Position numbers and translations under genes: made by a program. Of a DNA stretch of 64,000 nucleotides, positions 8,886-16,519 are shown in pieces (the stretch's first letter is position 1; the number at the start of each line of letters is the position of its first letter). Source of the stretch: Bog-756 sp963701325 (GTDB lineage Bacteria; Actinomycetota; Acidimicrobiia; Acidimicrobiales; RAAP-2). The stretch spans positions 2,976,001-3,040,000 of the forward strand of contig OY969604.1 of the NCBI GenBank assembly GCA_963701325.1, in the 5' to 3' direction. The notes beneath the pieces were generated by a model that did not search any database, had not been told where the DNA came from, and saw only the letters and a list, made by a program, of their open reading frames with translations.

Positions 8886-9782
8886 ATGACCGAGCAGACG
8901 GTGGCCGAAGTAGCTGAGCGACAGCCCCGGGGGAACGAGTCGGCAGCCAAGCGCGCCACCCTGCATCGCTACCGGGTGGCACTGGTCCTCCTCGTGGTCG
9001 CTGTCGCCTTCGGAGTGACCGCCAAGGAGGTTCTCCCGAGTTCCTCGCCGGTGTTCGTCCATGGTGCCATCCAGCGGATCACTGTGACCGGGAACCTGAT
9101 GGTATCGGGTGTCGATCTGAACGAGACACCCTTGCCTGATGGGAAGGGGGTGACCCTGGAGGTAACACTGCGGGCTCCAGAGCCCCAACTGCGGACCCGA
9201 TACGAACGCCTCGTCGTTGCAGTGCCCGACTCGTCCAAGACTGGTGAACCGTGCCCCAAGGGGGCATTGTCCTGCCGACCACCGGTTGCCGGGGTACGGA
9301 CGATCTATGTCCGGTTCCCGGACCGGGAGTGGACCAACACCGGGACGAGCGGAGCGCTGCCTTATCGGTTCGAGCTCCCGGTGCGGATCGACCTCCCCGG
9401 GGTGGAGTCGAACCTCGTCCAGGACGATGAGGACGTCGCCGCCGCCTTGCCCCCGGTCAGTGTGCTCCAGCAGACGGCCGATTCGACTGCGGCCCCGACT
9501 TACGAATCGTCAGTGGTGGTGAGCTACAGCCAGTCGGTGAGCAACGGCGATTCCTACACGTGGTCCGACACCGCTGTTGCACCCGTGACGATCGGAAGCC
9601 TGGAGGTCTGGTCGTACCTGGCAGTCACCTCCGTTCCCGCCGCCATCAGCCCTCAGCTCGACAGCGGGACAGACCTGGCGGTGGAAGGCCACAACAGCAA
9701 TGCCGTGTTCCTTGCCGGGGCCCTCCTCGGCATTGCCGGCGGCGCCCTGGTCGGAGCGGTCACCGAGGCGATCAAGGCCTGA
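8886..9782 (+). CDS. Hypothetical membrane protein with two terminal membrane segments
   Basis: A 298-residue protein I do not recognise. An N-terminal membrane helix (about residues 24-42, VALVLLVVAVAFGV) is followed by a long outside part rich in beta-type sequence (T-V-T-G-N-L-M-V-S-G, V-T-L-E-V-T-L-R-A). A Gly/Ala-rich hydrophobic segment lies close to the C-terminus (FLAGALLGIAGGALVGA), so both ends are probably membrane-anchored with the middle exposed. Two Cys (about 120 and 127) could form a disulfide. ATG 8886 is chosen because GGCGGAGAGGCGAG precedes it; the frame runs 33 bases further upstream. Its stop is 31 bases from the stop of the convergent pentapeptide-repeat gene. Confidence 0.65.
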   Translation: MTEQTVAEVAERQPRGNESAAKRATLHRYRVALVLLVVAVAFGVTAKEVLPSSSPVFVHGAIQRITVTGNLMVSGVDLNETPLPDGKGVTLEVTLRAPEPQLRTRYERLVVAVPDSSKTGEPCPKGALSCRPPVAGVRTIYVRFPDREWTNTGTSGALPYRFELPVRIDLPGVESNLVQDDEDVAAALPPVSVLQQTADSTAAPTYESSVVVSYSQSVSNGDSYTWSDTAVAPVTIGSLEVWSYLAVTSVPAAISPQLDSGTDLAVEGHNSNAVFLAGALLGIAGGALVGAVTEAIKA

Positions 9783-9812
9783 ACGTGTCGGCCCGGGCTC
9801 GTTCCGGGGCTG

Positions 9813-10637
9813 TCACCGAGCCCGAGACAGACGACGGGCGCGTCTCCACCCCCTGGGCACGCGGCCGAAGCGCAGGAGCAGGCCGACGATGACCAGCGCC
9901 AATCCGCTCGCTGCCAGCTGTCCCACCGGAGCGCCGGTGAAGGGCATCGCGGAGGCGGCCGATGTGACGGGCGATGCAATGTCGTTCTCCGCATACGGAG
10001 CGGGCTGGGTGAAGTCGCTGGTCTGCGCAGAGGGCCCTGTGGTCGTGGTGCTGGCGCCCCCGGCTCCGGTAGCGAACCCCGATGCCAACGAGCTGTCATT
10101 GACACAGGTCCCCCCGACCGAGTTGCTGTTCGCGCCGTCGGGACAGATCGTCCCCGGCCACATGACCGAGGTGGTCGACGCGTCGGTGAGATCGGCGCCG
10201 GCGAGATTCGCGTCCGTCAGATTCGCACCATCGAGTACCGCATCGGTCAGGATTGCGTTGCTGAGGTCAGCACCCCTTAAGTCGGCTCCTTCGAGGTCAG
10301 CCCCAGAAAGATCCGTGCCCGAGAGGTCGACATCGACCAGTCCGGTCTGGGCAACGTCGGCAGACGAGAGGTCCGCGCCGGCCAGTGCGGTTGCGGAGCC
10401 CGGGGCAAAGGCAAAGGAGCTGCCGTAGAGGTCGGCACCGTGCAGGTCGGGTCTGGGTGGCAGAGCCGTGAATCGCGTGGACGGACAGGAAGTGACTTGA
10501 CTCGACGACGGGGCCGCCACGATGGTGCATCTGTCGACGGTTGTCGCCCAGGATTGCGACGTCCCGCCCAGGACCGCAACGAAGGCAATGGCGAGGACGG
10601 CAACGGCGCTTGTGCCACGTCTCACCGGCGGCCACAT
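9813..10637 (-). CDS. Secreted pentapeptide-repeat protein with LPXTG-like sorting signal
   Basis: 274 residues from ATG 10637, which is preceded at 11 bases by GGGGGGA; the frame extends 16 codons further upstream. A signal peptide (residues 1-31, TSAVAVLAIAFVAVLGG, cut near S-W-A-T) leads into about fifteen pentapeptide repeats of the A-D-L-x-G type (G-A-D-L-S-S-A-D-V, S-G-A-D-L-E-G-A-D-L-R). These should form a right-handed beta-helix. A Thr/Ser-rich stalk follows, then M-P-F-T-G, a hydrophobic stretch (LAASGLALVIVGLLL) and an Arg-rich tail. That order is the layout of a sortase substrate, with Met replacing the Leu of LPXTG. Most known pentapeptide-repeat proteins are cytoplasmic, so a surface-anchored one is notable. 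No sortase gene is in the window. Confidence 0.8.
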   Translation of the reverse strand: MWPPVRRGTSAVAVLAIAFVAVLGGTSQSWATTVDRCTIVAAPSSSQVTSCPSTRFTALPPRPDLHGADLYGSSFAFAPGSATALAGADLSSADVAQTGLVDVDLSGTDLSGADLEGADLRGADLSNAILTDAVLDGANLTDANLAGADLTDASTTSVMWPGTICPDGANSNSVGGTCVNDSSLASGFATGAGGASTTTTGPSAQTSDFTQPAPYAENDIASPVTSAASAMPFTGAPVGQLAASGLALVIVGLLLRFGRVPRGWRRARRLSRAR

Positions 10638-10727
10638 GCTTCGCCACTGTCCCCCCGACCGTCCCACCATTTGACATTGTCGCACACCGGGACACGCCCC
10701 TGCCGGGGTGCGTGCAACGGTGTGGCG

Positions 10728-11300
10728 TTAGGACGTCTTCGCCGTGATCTCCCGGCCGGAAGCATCGAGCACGTACCAGAGGCCTCCGGTGTTGTTGATT
10801 CCCTGACCGGTGGCCTGACCCGGGACCGAGTCTCCCTGCCACAGGTAGAGGGGCCACCCGTTGTAGGTGACTTGGAGTGTGCCGTCGGTGCGCTTGGTGG
10901 AACCGAGGAGCTCGGGCTTCACCCCTGGGCCGTAGACCGGGGCGTCGGTGCCGGTCAGCAGGAGCGGGGGCCACGCCGTCGCGCACGCGCTGTAACAGGT
11001 CGATATTCCGGACTGCTTGTCGGGTACGAACAGGTAGAGGGTGAATCCGTTGCCAGCCACGAGGACGATGCCGAGTCCGGGCACGGTGCCGGTCTTGACC
11101 TCGTAGAGGGGAGCGGTGCCCGAGGATGGCCCTGGGACGGCCGCGACCCCGGTCGTCGTGGTCGTGGGAGCCGTCGTCGCGGTGGTGGAGGTCGGCGCCG
11201 ACGTCGTGGTCGTGCTGGAGGAGCCACCGCAGGCGGCCAACCCAGTGCCGAGGCCGACGAGGGCGGCAGCCGTCCAGACTCCGGCCCAGCGCCGGCTCAC
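10728..11300 (-). CDS. Lipoprotein with secreted repeats (Lipoprotein_15 family)
   Basis: 190 residues from GTG 11300. The signal peptide ends in a lipobox L-A-A-C with the acylated Cys at about residue 24, followed by a Ser/Thr/Pro linker. Two copies of the secreted repeat follow: G-F-T-L-Y-L-F-V-P-D-K with S-T-C-Y-S-A-C-A-T-A-W-P-P-L, and later G-W-P-L-Y-L-W-Q-G-D with G-L-W-Y-V-L. This is the known lipoprotein repeat (PF03640) of unknown role, common in Actinobacteria. The annotated frame extends 50 codons further upstream without signal-peptide character, so the inner GTG is preferred. It lies between two other secreted-protein genes on the same strand and probably belongs to an envelope group. 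Confidence 0.85.
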   Translation of the reverse strand: MSRRWAGVWTAAALVGLGTGLAACGGSSSTTTTSAPTSTTATTAPTTTTTGVAAVPGPSSGTAPLYEVKTGTVPGLGIVLVAGNGFTLYLFVPDKQSGISTCYSACATAWPPLLLTGTDAPVYGPGVKPELLGSTKRTDGTLQVTYNGWPLYLWQGDSVPGQATGQGINNTGGLWYVLDASGREITAKTS

Positions 11301-11358
11301 CCGGACTCTGGTGGGGTGACGATCATCAGCGCGGTCGACGGTGACGTGCAGAGGGACG

Positions 11359-12642
11359 TCAAGTCGTCGGTGCCGACTGCGGCTTGCCGGACCGGATGCC
11401 GTGGTGGCGGAGGCCGCCCTTCCCGCCCTGGCCCGTCCAGTTGGTCGGGGCATGCGGGTCGAGCGGCACGGTGGAGACCAGGCCGAGGCACATCTCGTCG
11501 GACGAACCGTCTCCCCACACCACGTAGCGGGGGGGCAGCTTACGCAGCTGGGGCAGTTCTTCGCGCAGCTGTGGGTTGTAGGTGCAACTCACCTCGATGT
11601 TGTCGCCGGGGACGACCTTGACCCAGTGGGTCAGGTTGTAGCCACGCTGGTAGTGGAAGTTGAAGTCGGGCACGTTGAGCAGCGTCTTCTGGGTCGGGGT
11701 CCCCGGGTTGAGGATGATCCGCAAGCTGGCGCCGGTCAGGTGCATGTGGGCCCCGAGGCGGACGACGTACCCGGCTTGGTAGACGGGCCAGGTGCACTGG
11801 GTGGTGTCGCTGGTCGGTGGGTCCACCGGATTTCGCCCGCAGACAGCCTCGATGGTGTCGTCGAAGATCACGGCACCCTCACCGAACCGCTGGCCCAGGT
11901 ACGCCATGGCTGCCGGCCGGCTGCAGAGCGGGCCCGTCACCCCGGTAGGGCAGCCGTAGTCCGGCGGGGCGGGGTCGAGCACCAGGCTCTCGGGGCGCAG
12001 GTGGGCGGAGGCCGGCACCGTCTTCAACTGCAACCAGGGCTGGACCGGCTTGTCCCCGACCAGGCCGTTGAAGTGGACCTGCATGACGACCATGCTGCCG
12101 GCCGGCAGCGGTGTCCCCGTGGTCAGGGGCTCGTTGTCCACGCCGGCGCCGGGAGCCCAGGCACTGAGCCACGGGAAGCTGCCCAGACCAGCGAGGCTGT
12201 TCCCGTCGAGCGGTGACTCGCCGAAGCAGCTCCAGCCCTTGTCCCCCGGGTTGCTGGCCTTGGCCGCGGCCACCTCGTCCGGCGGAACGAGGAACAGGAT
12301 GGCGTGGTGCACCTCGACGCTCGAGGGTCCCGATCCGGGGTGGAACTGCGACGCCACGACGTAGGAGTTCTTGGTCACGTGGGGATTGAGCAGGATGCAG
12401 TGGTAATCGTCGGTGCTGCCGTTGGTGAAGACCGGGGTATACGCGTGGGGCATGGTCAAGGTGAGGTTCGTGACCGGTTGCCCGTCGATCCGCTCCGCGG
12501 CAGCCTGGGCCGTCGGGAGGCTCAGAACGATCCCGACGGCGGCCACGAGCACGGCAACGACGCCGACCAGCACGGCTGCCAGACGGCGTCGGGTCAGTCT
12601 GCGGTGGGCGTCGTGCACGGTCGCTCCTTCATCGCCTGCCAT
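11359..12642 (-). CDS. PHM/DBH-like copper type II monooxygenase, membrane-anchored
   Basis: 427 residues from ATG 12642 (GAGG eight bases upstream). A membrane helix at about residues 20-43 leads to an extracellular part with the ligand set of peptidylglycine alpha-hydroxylating/dopamine-beta-monooxygenases. The CuH-site ligands are V-E-V-H-H-A (His112, His113) and M-Q-V-H-F-N (His190). The CuM-site ligands are L-G-A-H-M-H-L (His299, His301) and S-S-D-E-M-C-L (Met384). Several Cys suggest disulfides. Known members hydroxylate C-H bonds using O2 and ascorbate at two uncoupled copper ions. The bacterial substrate is unknown. All six expected ligands are present, so the protein is probably catalytic. 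The lipoprotein gene follows 58 bases downstream. Confidence 0.82.
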   Translation of the reverse strand: MAGDEGATVHDAHRRLTRRRLAAVLVGVVAVLVAAVGIVLSLPTAQAAAERIDGQPVTNLTLTMPHAYTPVFTNGSTDDYHCILLNPHVTKNSYVVASQFHPGSGPSSVEVHHAILFLVPPDEVAAAKASNPGDKGWSCFGESPLDGNSLAGLGSFPWLSAWAPGAGVDNEPLTTGTPLPAGSMVVMQVHFNGLVGDKPVQPWLQLKTVPASAHLRPESLVLDPAPPDYGCPTGVTGPLCSRPAAMAYLGQRFGEGAVIFDDTIEAVCGRNPVDPPTSDTTQCTWPVYQAGYVVRLGAHMHLTGASLRIILNPGTPTQKTLLNVPDFNFHYQRGYNLTHWVKVVPGDNIEVSCTYNPQLREELPQLRKLPPRYVVWGDGSSDEMCLGLVSTVPLDPHAPTNWTGQGGKGGLRHHGIRSGKPQSAPTT

Positions 12643-12794
12643 CGTGAGTCCTCGGTGCGGCATCGTCGGCCACGTCGGCAACCCCTTCCCCCCGGAGCCC
12701 TCGAGGCTCCCGCCTCAGGTTAGCCCTCGTCGCTCCGGGCAGGGACGTCGCCGGGACCAGGAGCGGTTTTGCGCCCCAGCCATCGAGCTGACTG

Positions 12795-13061
12795 CTATCG
12801 GCCGGTGCGCTCGCGGTGGGCGCACCCCGGCCAGCAGCAGGGTCGACGCTGGCCTTCCTCCAGTTCCTCCCGGGTGCGGCGAATCCGGCGCTCCCGGGTC
12901 ATCTCCTGCTTGGCATCCTCGACCCAGCAGATGAACTCGTTGCGGGCGAGAGGCGTGATGTCCTTCCAGGCATCGAGTGCCATGGGATTGGCGATCAGCG
13001 CTTTGCGCAGGTCCCCTGGAAGCTTGTGGACCACTCCACCGGGCAGTCGCGGGCTGCTCAC
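12795..13061 (-). CDS. YdeI/OmpD-associated family protein
   Basis: A short protein (88 residues from GTG 13061) ending with the family pattern L-P-G-D-L-R-K-A-L-I-A-N-P, then A-R-N-E-F-I-C-W-V-E-D-A-K, then T-R-E-R-R-I-R-R-T-R-E-E-L. This matches the YdeI/OmpD-associated (bacteriocin-protection) family, whose C-terminal helical domain has the same L-x-D-L...W-I-x-x-A-K-x...R-x-x-R-I order. The last residues hold Cys-Cys-x3-Cys. The frame is open up to 13217, but the extra codons look like chance translation, so the inner start is chosen; the ribosome site is weak. Function is unclear. It is divergent from the rifampicin monooxygenase-like gene. Confidence 0.65.
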   Translation of the reverse strand: MSSPRLPGGVVHKLPGDLRKALIANPMALDAWKDITPLARNEFICWVEDAKQEMTRERRIRRTREELEEGQRRPCCWPGCAHRERTGR

Positions 13062-13230
13062 AGGGCAACGGTACAGCGCGGTCTGCCACAAGGGACACCC
13101 CGCCCGGCAGCCACGCGGCCCTCGCCCCGCCCGTGAACCAACGGGACTGCTTCCTCGTCGGCCGACAGTGGTGCCGGGCGCGCTGCGCAGCCGAATCGCG
13201 AGGGAGGCCGTCCACACCGGACAAACGAAA

Positions 13231-13243
13231 GGAACAACGTTCC
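13231..13243. promoter_or_regulatory. Short inverted repeat GGAAC-AAC-GTTCC
   Basis: A perfect 5+5 inverted repeat with a 3-base spacer lies in the 287-base region between the divergent YdeI-like gene and the FAD monooxygenase gene, 26 bases before the rifamycin-associated element. It may be a binding site for another regulator or for the YdeI-side promoter. It is short enough to occur by chance. Confidence 0.3.
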
Positions 13244-13268
13244 GCCATTCTCAATGTAGCGCGCACCG

Positions 13269-13287
13269 GGTGCTTGCAGCAAGGACC
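13269..13287 (+). promoter_or_regulatory. Rifamycin-associated element (RAE)
   Basis: GGTGCTTGCAGCAAGGACC matches the published 19-base RAE consensus GGGGCTTGCRGCAAGGCCC at 17 of 19 positions, by my recall of the consensus. In actinomycetes RAE lies upstream of rifamycin-inactivating genes (arr, rph, rgt, rox) and helR and is needed for rifamycin-dependent induction. Here it is 60 bases upstream of the monooxygenase ATG. A possible -35 (TTGCAG, 13274-13279) lies inside it, with a possible -10 (CACAAT, 13299-13304) 19 bases on. This placement over the promoter is as expected. Confidence 0.8.
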
Positions 13288-13347
13288 TGGTCGGTGCGCA
13301 CAATCTCCGGTCCGGATCGGATGGGACGGAACGAGGAGAGGTGGCAC

Positions 13348-14805
13348 ATGGACGAACATGCGGTGATGATCGCCGGGGGCGGTCCGACGGGGATGATGCT
13401 CGCGGCTGAATTGGCGTTGGCGAAGGTCGACGTCGCGATCGTCGAGCGGCGTCCGGACCACGTGCTCGAGGGCTCACGGGCCGGCGGGTTCCACTCGCGC
13501 ACGATCGAGGTGCTGGATCAGCGCGGAATTGCCGATCGGTTCCTCGCTGAGGGTCAGGTGGCTCAGGTCGCGACGTTCGGCACGACCGTGTTGGACCTGA
13601 GCGACTTCCCGACCCGTCATCCGTATTCCCTCGGGATCTGGCAGAACCAGATCGAGCGGATCATGGCCGACTGGATCGCCGAGCTGCAGGTGCAGATCTA
13701 CTACGGACGTGAGGTGACCGGCTTCGCTCAGGACGAGACCGGCGTCGACGTCGCCGTGTCCGAGAGCCACTCCGTGCGGGCGCAGTATCTCGTCGGGTGC
13801 GATGGCGGACGCAGCATCATCCGCAAAGCAGCAGGCATCGAGTTCCCCGGGTGGGATCCGACCAGGAGCAGCTTGATCGCAGAGGCCGAGGTGACCGAAG
13901 AGCCGCCACCGGGTGTTCGCCACGACGAATCGGGCGCCCACGGCCTCCATCGATTGGAAGATGGTCGGACCGTGCGGGTCGTCGTGACCGAGCGGCAGCT
14001 CGGACCGAGCAGCGAGCCCACCCTGCATGATCTGAGCGAGGCGCTCGCGGCTGTGTTCGGCACGGACTTCGGGATCCACAGTCCGACCTGGATCTCGAGG
14101 TTCACTGACATGACGCGTCAGGCCGCGGACTATCGCGCCGGACGGGTCCTCCTTGCTGGCGACTCGGCGCACGTGCACTACCCGGCGGGCGGACAGGGCC
14201 TCAGCCTCGGTGTGCAGGACGCGGTCAATCTGGGATGGAAGCTGGCTCAGGTGGTCAACGGGACCTCCCCGGAGAGCCTTTTGGAGACGTATCGGCAAGA
14301 GCGCCATCCGGTCGCTGCCCGCGCGCTTCGGCACACGATGGCGCAGACCGCACTCCAGCGCCGGGACGAGCGCATGTTGGTCCTGGTCGATGTGGTGTCG
14401 GAGCTGGCGGGCATGGACGAACCGCGCAAACGGCTCGCCGGGATCAGTTCCGGGTTGGACATCCACTACGACCTGGGTGAGGGCCACCCGCTGCTCGGCC
14501 GCCGCATGCCCGATCTGGACATCGTCACCACCTCCGGGCCCTTGCGGGTCTTCGCCCTGCTGCACGGCGGCAAGCCGGTGCTGCTCAACTTCGGAGAGCC
14601 CGGTGGGATCGACATCACTCCGTGGGCTGACCGGGTCCAGCTGCTCGACGCTGCGTATGCCGGGCTCTGGGAACTTCCGGTACTCGGCGCGGTCACTGCT
14701 CCCACCGCCGTGCTGATCCGGCCCGACGGCTATGTCGCCTGGGTGGGGGAGGGCACGGGGACCGGATTGCGTGACGCCCTGACTACCTGGTTCGGAACGG
14801 CGTGA
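13348..14805 (+). CDS. rox: FAD-dependent monooxygenase, probable rifampicin monooxygenase
   Basis: 485 residues; ATG 13348 follows AGGAGAGG. It is a group A flavoprotein hydroxylase. The dinucleotide-binding motif G-G-G-P-T-G is at 10-15, the E-R-R end of the first Rossmann unit near 34, the DG motif C-D-G-G-R-S near 151, and the GD motif G-D-S-A-H-V-H-Y-P-A-G-G near 271. The C-terminal thioredoxin-like domain ends L-I-R-P-D-G-Y-V-A-W-V-G-E. The order and the segment G-E-G-H-P-L-L-G-R-R-M resemble Rox enzymes, which add an oxygen to rifamycin and linearise its ansa chain. The RAE upstream supports this. It could otherwise hydroxylate an aromatic substrate. Its stop shares the palindrome TGATCA with the convergent lipase gene. 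Confidence 0.85.
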   Translation: MDEHAVMIAGGGPTGMMLAAELALAKVDVAIVERRPDHVLEGSRAGGFHSRTIEVLDQRGIADRFLAEGQVAQVATFGTTVLDLSDFPTRHPYSLGIWQNQIERIMADWIAELQVQIYYGREVTGFAQDETGVDVAVSESHSVRAQYLVGCDGGRSIIRKAAGIEFPGWDPTRSSLIAEAEVTEEPPPGVRHDESGAHGLHRLEDGRTVRVVVTERQLGPSSEPTLHDLSEALAAVFGTDFGIHSPTWISRFTDMTRQAADYRAGRVLLAGDSAHVHYPAGGQGLSLGVQDAVNLGWKLAQVVNGTSPESLLETYRQERHPVAARALRHTMAQTALQRRDERMLVLVDVVSELAGMDEPRKRLAGISSGLDIHYDLGEGHPLLGRRMPDLDIVTTSGPLRVFALLHGGKPVLLNFGEPGGIDITPWADRVQLLDAAYAGLWELPVLGAVTAPTAVLIRPDGYVAWVGEGTGTGLRDALTTWFGTA

Positions 14806-15762
14806 TCAACCGACCACCGGCAGGACCACGGAGCACGTGGGCCGGAAACCCGGATCATCGGGACCGAGTGCGTTCATGACGTCCTGCAGGGCGACGGGGT
14901 CGTAGATGATGCCCAAGTGTTCGGTGAAGTCGGTGGAGCACTGGTCTTGCAACAGGGTGTTCTGCACATTGGGTGCCGCCGGCAGGAACGCATTGCGGTA
15001 TGGCGTGACCACCTCGTCGAACTTGCTCTCGACAACCACGTAGCGAACCGTCTTCGAGATGCCCCCGCCGGCGTTGAGATGGTCGAGGAACGCCGAGCCG
15101 ACCAGTTGTTGCGTGCAGGATACGCAGCCGGCCAAGCTCAGGACCGGCAGCCCGATGTCGCCGAACAACGAAGCCAACGTGCCGAGGCCGTCGATCGTGG
15201 TGCCCTGATTCGAAGGGGCGAGGCCCACCAGCATGTGCACGTGTGGCGCCCCGCCGAGGAATTGGATGTAGTAGCGCGGCATCATGCCGCCTTGAGAATG
15301 ACCCACCAGATCCACTTTGCCCGCGCCCGTGGCGGCCAGGACCTTGTTGGTGAATGTGGCCAGCTGCTGCGCAGACTGCACGATGTCGGCCAAGCCGTAG
15401 AAGTGGCCGGCGGTGGACGCGTCGGCCCCGTAGTTGAAGGCGTAGACGCAGTAGCCGGCGTTGGCCAGCATTGGCGAAAGTGCTTGCCAACTGAAGTTCT
15501 CGTTCGCCAGTGTGCCATGGACAAGGATGACCGGATAGGGGTGGCTCGCCGAGGGCCGGCAGGTCCAGATGTCGGATCCGGGAGGATTGCCGCCCGGATC
15601 GGTGAATTCGGTGGCGGCTCCTGAAGCGAAGTTCCCGACAGGCAGGGGCGCCGCCGCTGCCGTTGTGGATGCGACCAAGCAGATCAGTCCGGCGAGCATC
15701 GCGGTAAGGGCAGGCCAGCGTGCTGCTCGACCGATCCCGACCACAAGCCCTCGTACCCGCAT
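14806..15762 (-). CDS. Secreted alpha/beta-hydrolase lipase (class 2 / LipA-like)
   Basis: 318 residues from ATG 15762, preceded by GGAG; the frame is open 42 codons further upstream but those lack signal-peptide character. An N-terminal signal peptide (LTAMLAGLICLVASTTAAAA) is followed by the oxyanion motif V-I-L-V-H-G-T-L-A-N-E-N-F-S-W and the nucleophile elbow G-H-S-Q-G-G. The acid is S-K-F-D-E-V-V and the His is F-T-E-H-L-G. Cys pairs in the C-terminal half suggest disulfides. The product is an extracellular triacylglycerol lipase or esterase. With the mce operon 800 bases away on the other strand, it could supply fatty acids for import; that link is inference. Confidence 0.85.
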   Translation of the reverse strand: MRVRGLVVGIGRAARWPALTAMLAGLICLVASTTAAAAPLPVGNFASGAATEFTDPGGNPPGSDIWTCRPSASHPYPVILVHGTLANENFSWQALSPMLANAGYCVYAFNYGADASTAGHFYGLADIVQSAQQLATFTNKVLAATGAGKVDLVGHSQGGMMPRYYIQFLGGAPHVHMLVGLAPSNQGTTIDGLGTLASLFGDIGLPVLSLAGCVSCTQQLVGSAFLDHLNAGGGISKTVRYVVVESKFDEVVTPYRNAFLPAAPNVQNTLLQDQCSTDFTEHLGIIYDPVALQDVMNALGPDDPGFRPTCSVVLPVVG

Positions 15763-15885
15763 CGTGACGCTCCAATCAACCCGATCGATGGTCCTGCCCG
15801 GTTGCTGTACCCAGCGACGACCGATCCGAACCGAAGCATTGGTTGATTGTCGGCAATGCGATTGGATGTGGGCTGCTGCTGCAGG

Positions 15886-15940
15886 CAATTGCGGCCCGGG
15901 GACCCAATTGCGGCCCGGGGACCAATTGCGGCCCGGGGAC
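15886..15940. repeat. Three copies of an 18-bp repeat upstream of the lipase gene
   Basis: The unit CAATTGCGGCCCGGGGAC occurs at 15886-15903, 15905-15922 and 15923-15940, with all three copies identical and a single extra base between the first two. It lies between the cyclic-nucleotide-binding gene and the lipase start, 124 bases upstream of that start. CAATTG is itself palindromic. It may be an array of protein-binding sites for the lipase promoter or a plain short tandem repeat. Confidence 0.8.
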
Positions 15941-15950
15941 GACGGATCGG

Positions 15951-16388
15951 TTAGTGCGCGCTGGGCACCATGTCCGTGTCGCGCACACGCTGGGCAAGCG
16001 ACTCGAGCAGCTTGCGGGTCACCGGGGGGGCCTTGGCCATCAGTTTGAGCAAGTCGGCGCGGTCGAGCTCCAGGACCTCGAGGTCGCTGGTCGCGGTCAC
16101 CGTGGCTGATCGTGGTTCGCCGTCGATGAGGGAGAGCTCGCCGACCACGTCACCCGGTCCCAAGAGGACCCGGCGCTTGCCACCTCGAACCAATTCGGCC
16201 CTCCCCGTGACGATGATGAACGCGAGTCCACCGGCCGCGCCCTGGCGCGTGAGAACGGTCCCCTTCTTGAGCTCGGCCTGGACCGTGAGTGCGGCGACTT
16301 GCCCGAGCTGCTTCTTGGTGCAGGTCGCGAACAGCGGGATATTCCCGAGGAGCTCTATCTTGCGAGCACGTCCAACGGACCCGATCAT
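15951..16388 (-). CDS. Cyclic nucleotide-binding domain protein
   Basis: 145 residues from ATG 16388. It is a single CAP-like domain: L-L-G-N-I-P-L-F-A-T-C-T at the N-terminus, then L-T-R-Q-G-A-A-G-G-L-A-F-I-I-V-T-G, then the phosphate-binding cassette G-E-L-S-L-I-D-G-E-P-R-S-A-T-V with its Glu and Arg. No helix-turn-helix follows, so it should act as a cNMP-sensing protein or partner rather than as a transcription factor. The frame extends 54 codons upstream, but the start at 16388 fits the domain edge. It is divergent from the mce operon. With a cyclase-domain protein in the same window a cAMP link is possible, but it is unproven. Confidence 0.82.
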   Translation of the reverse strand: MIGSVGRARKIELLGNIPLFATCTKKQLGQVAALTVQAELKKGTVLTRQGAAGGLAFIIVTGRAELVRGGKRRVLLGPGDVVGELSLIDGEPRSATVTATSDLEVLELDRADLLKLMAKAPPVTRKLLESLAQRVRDTDMVPSAH

Positions 16389-16519
16389 CGCGCCAGAGAC
16401 TAGCGAGCCTCGGGACTCCTGCGCACCCTCCGAGAGGCACGATGGAGGCCGCCGTGTGTCGTGCAGGTTACGGATGCGGTGCTCCGGGGTATGACCCACG
16501 CCACACAGAAGGGGGATCC

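Noticed and set aside
15886..15940. CRISPR-like array
   Set aside because: Repeats are contiguous with no spacers and no cas genes are near.
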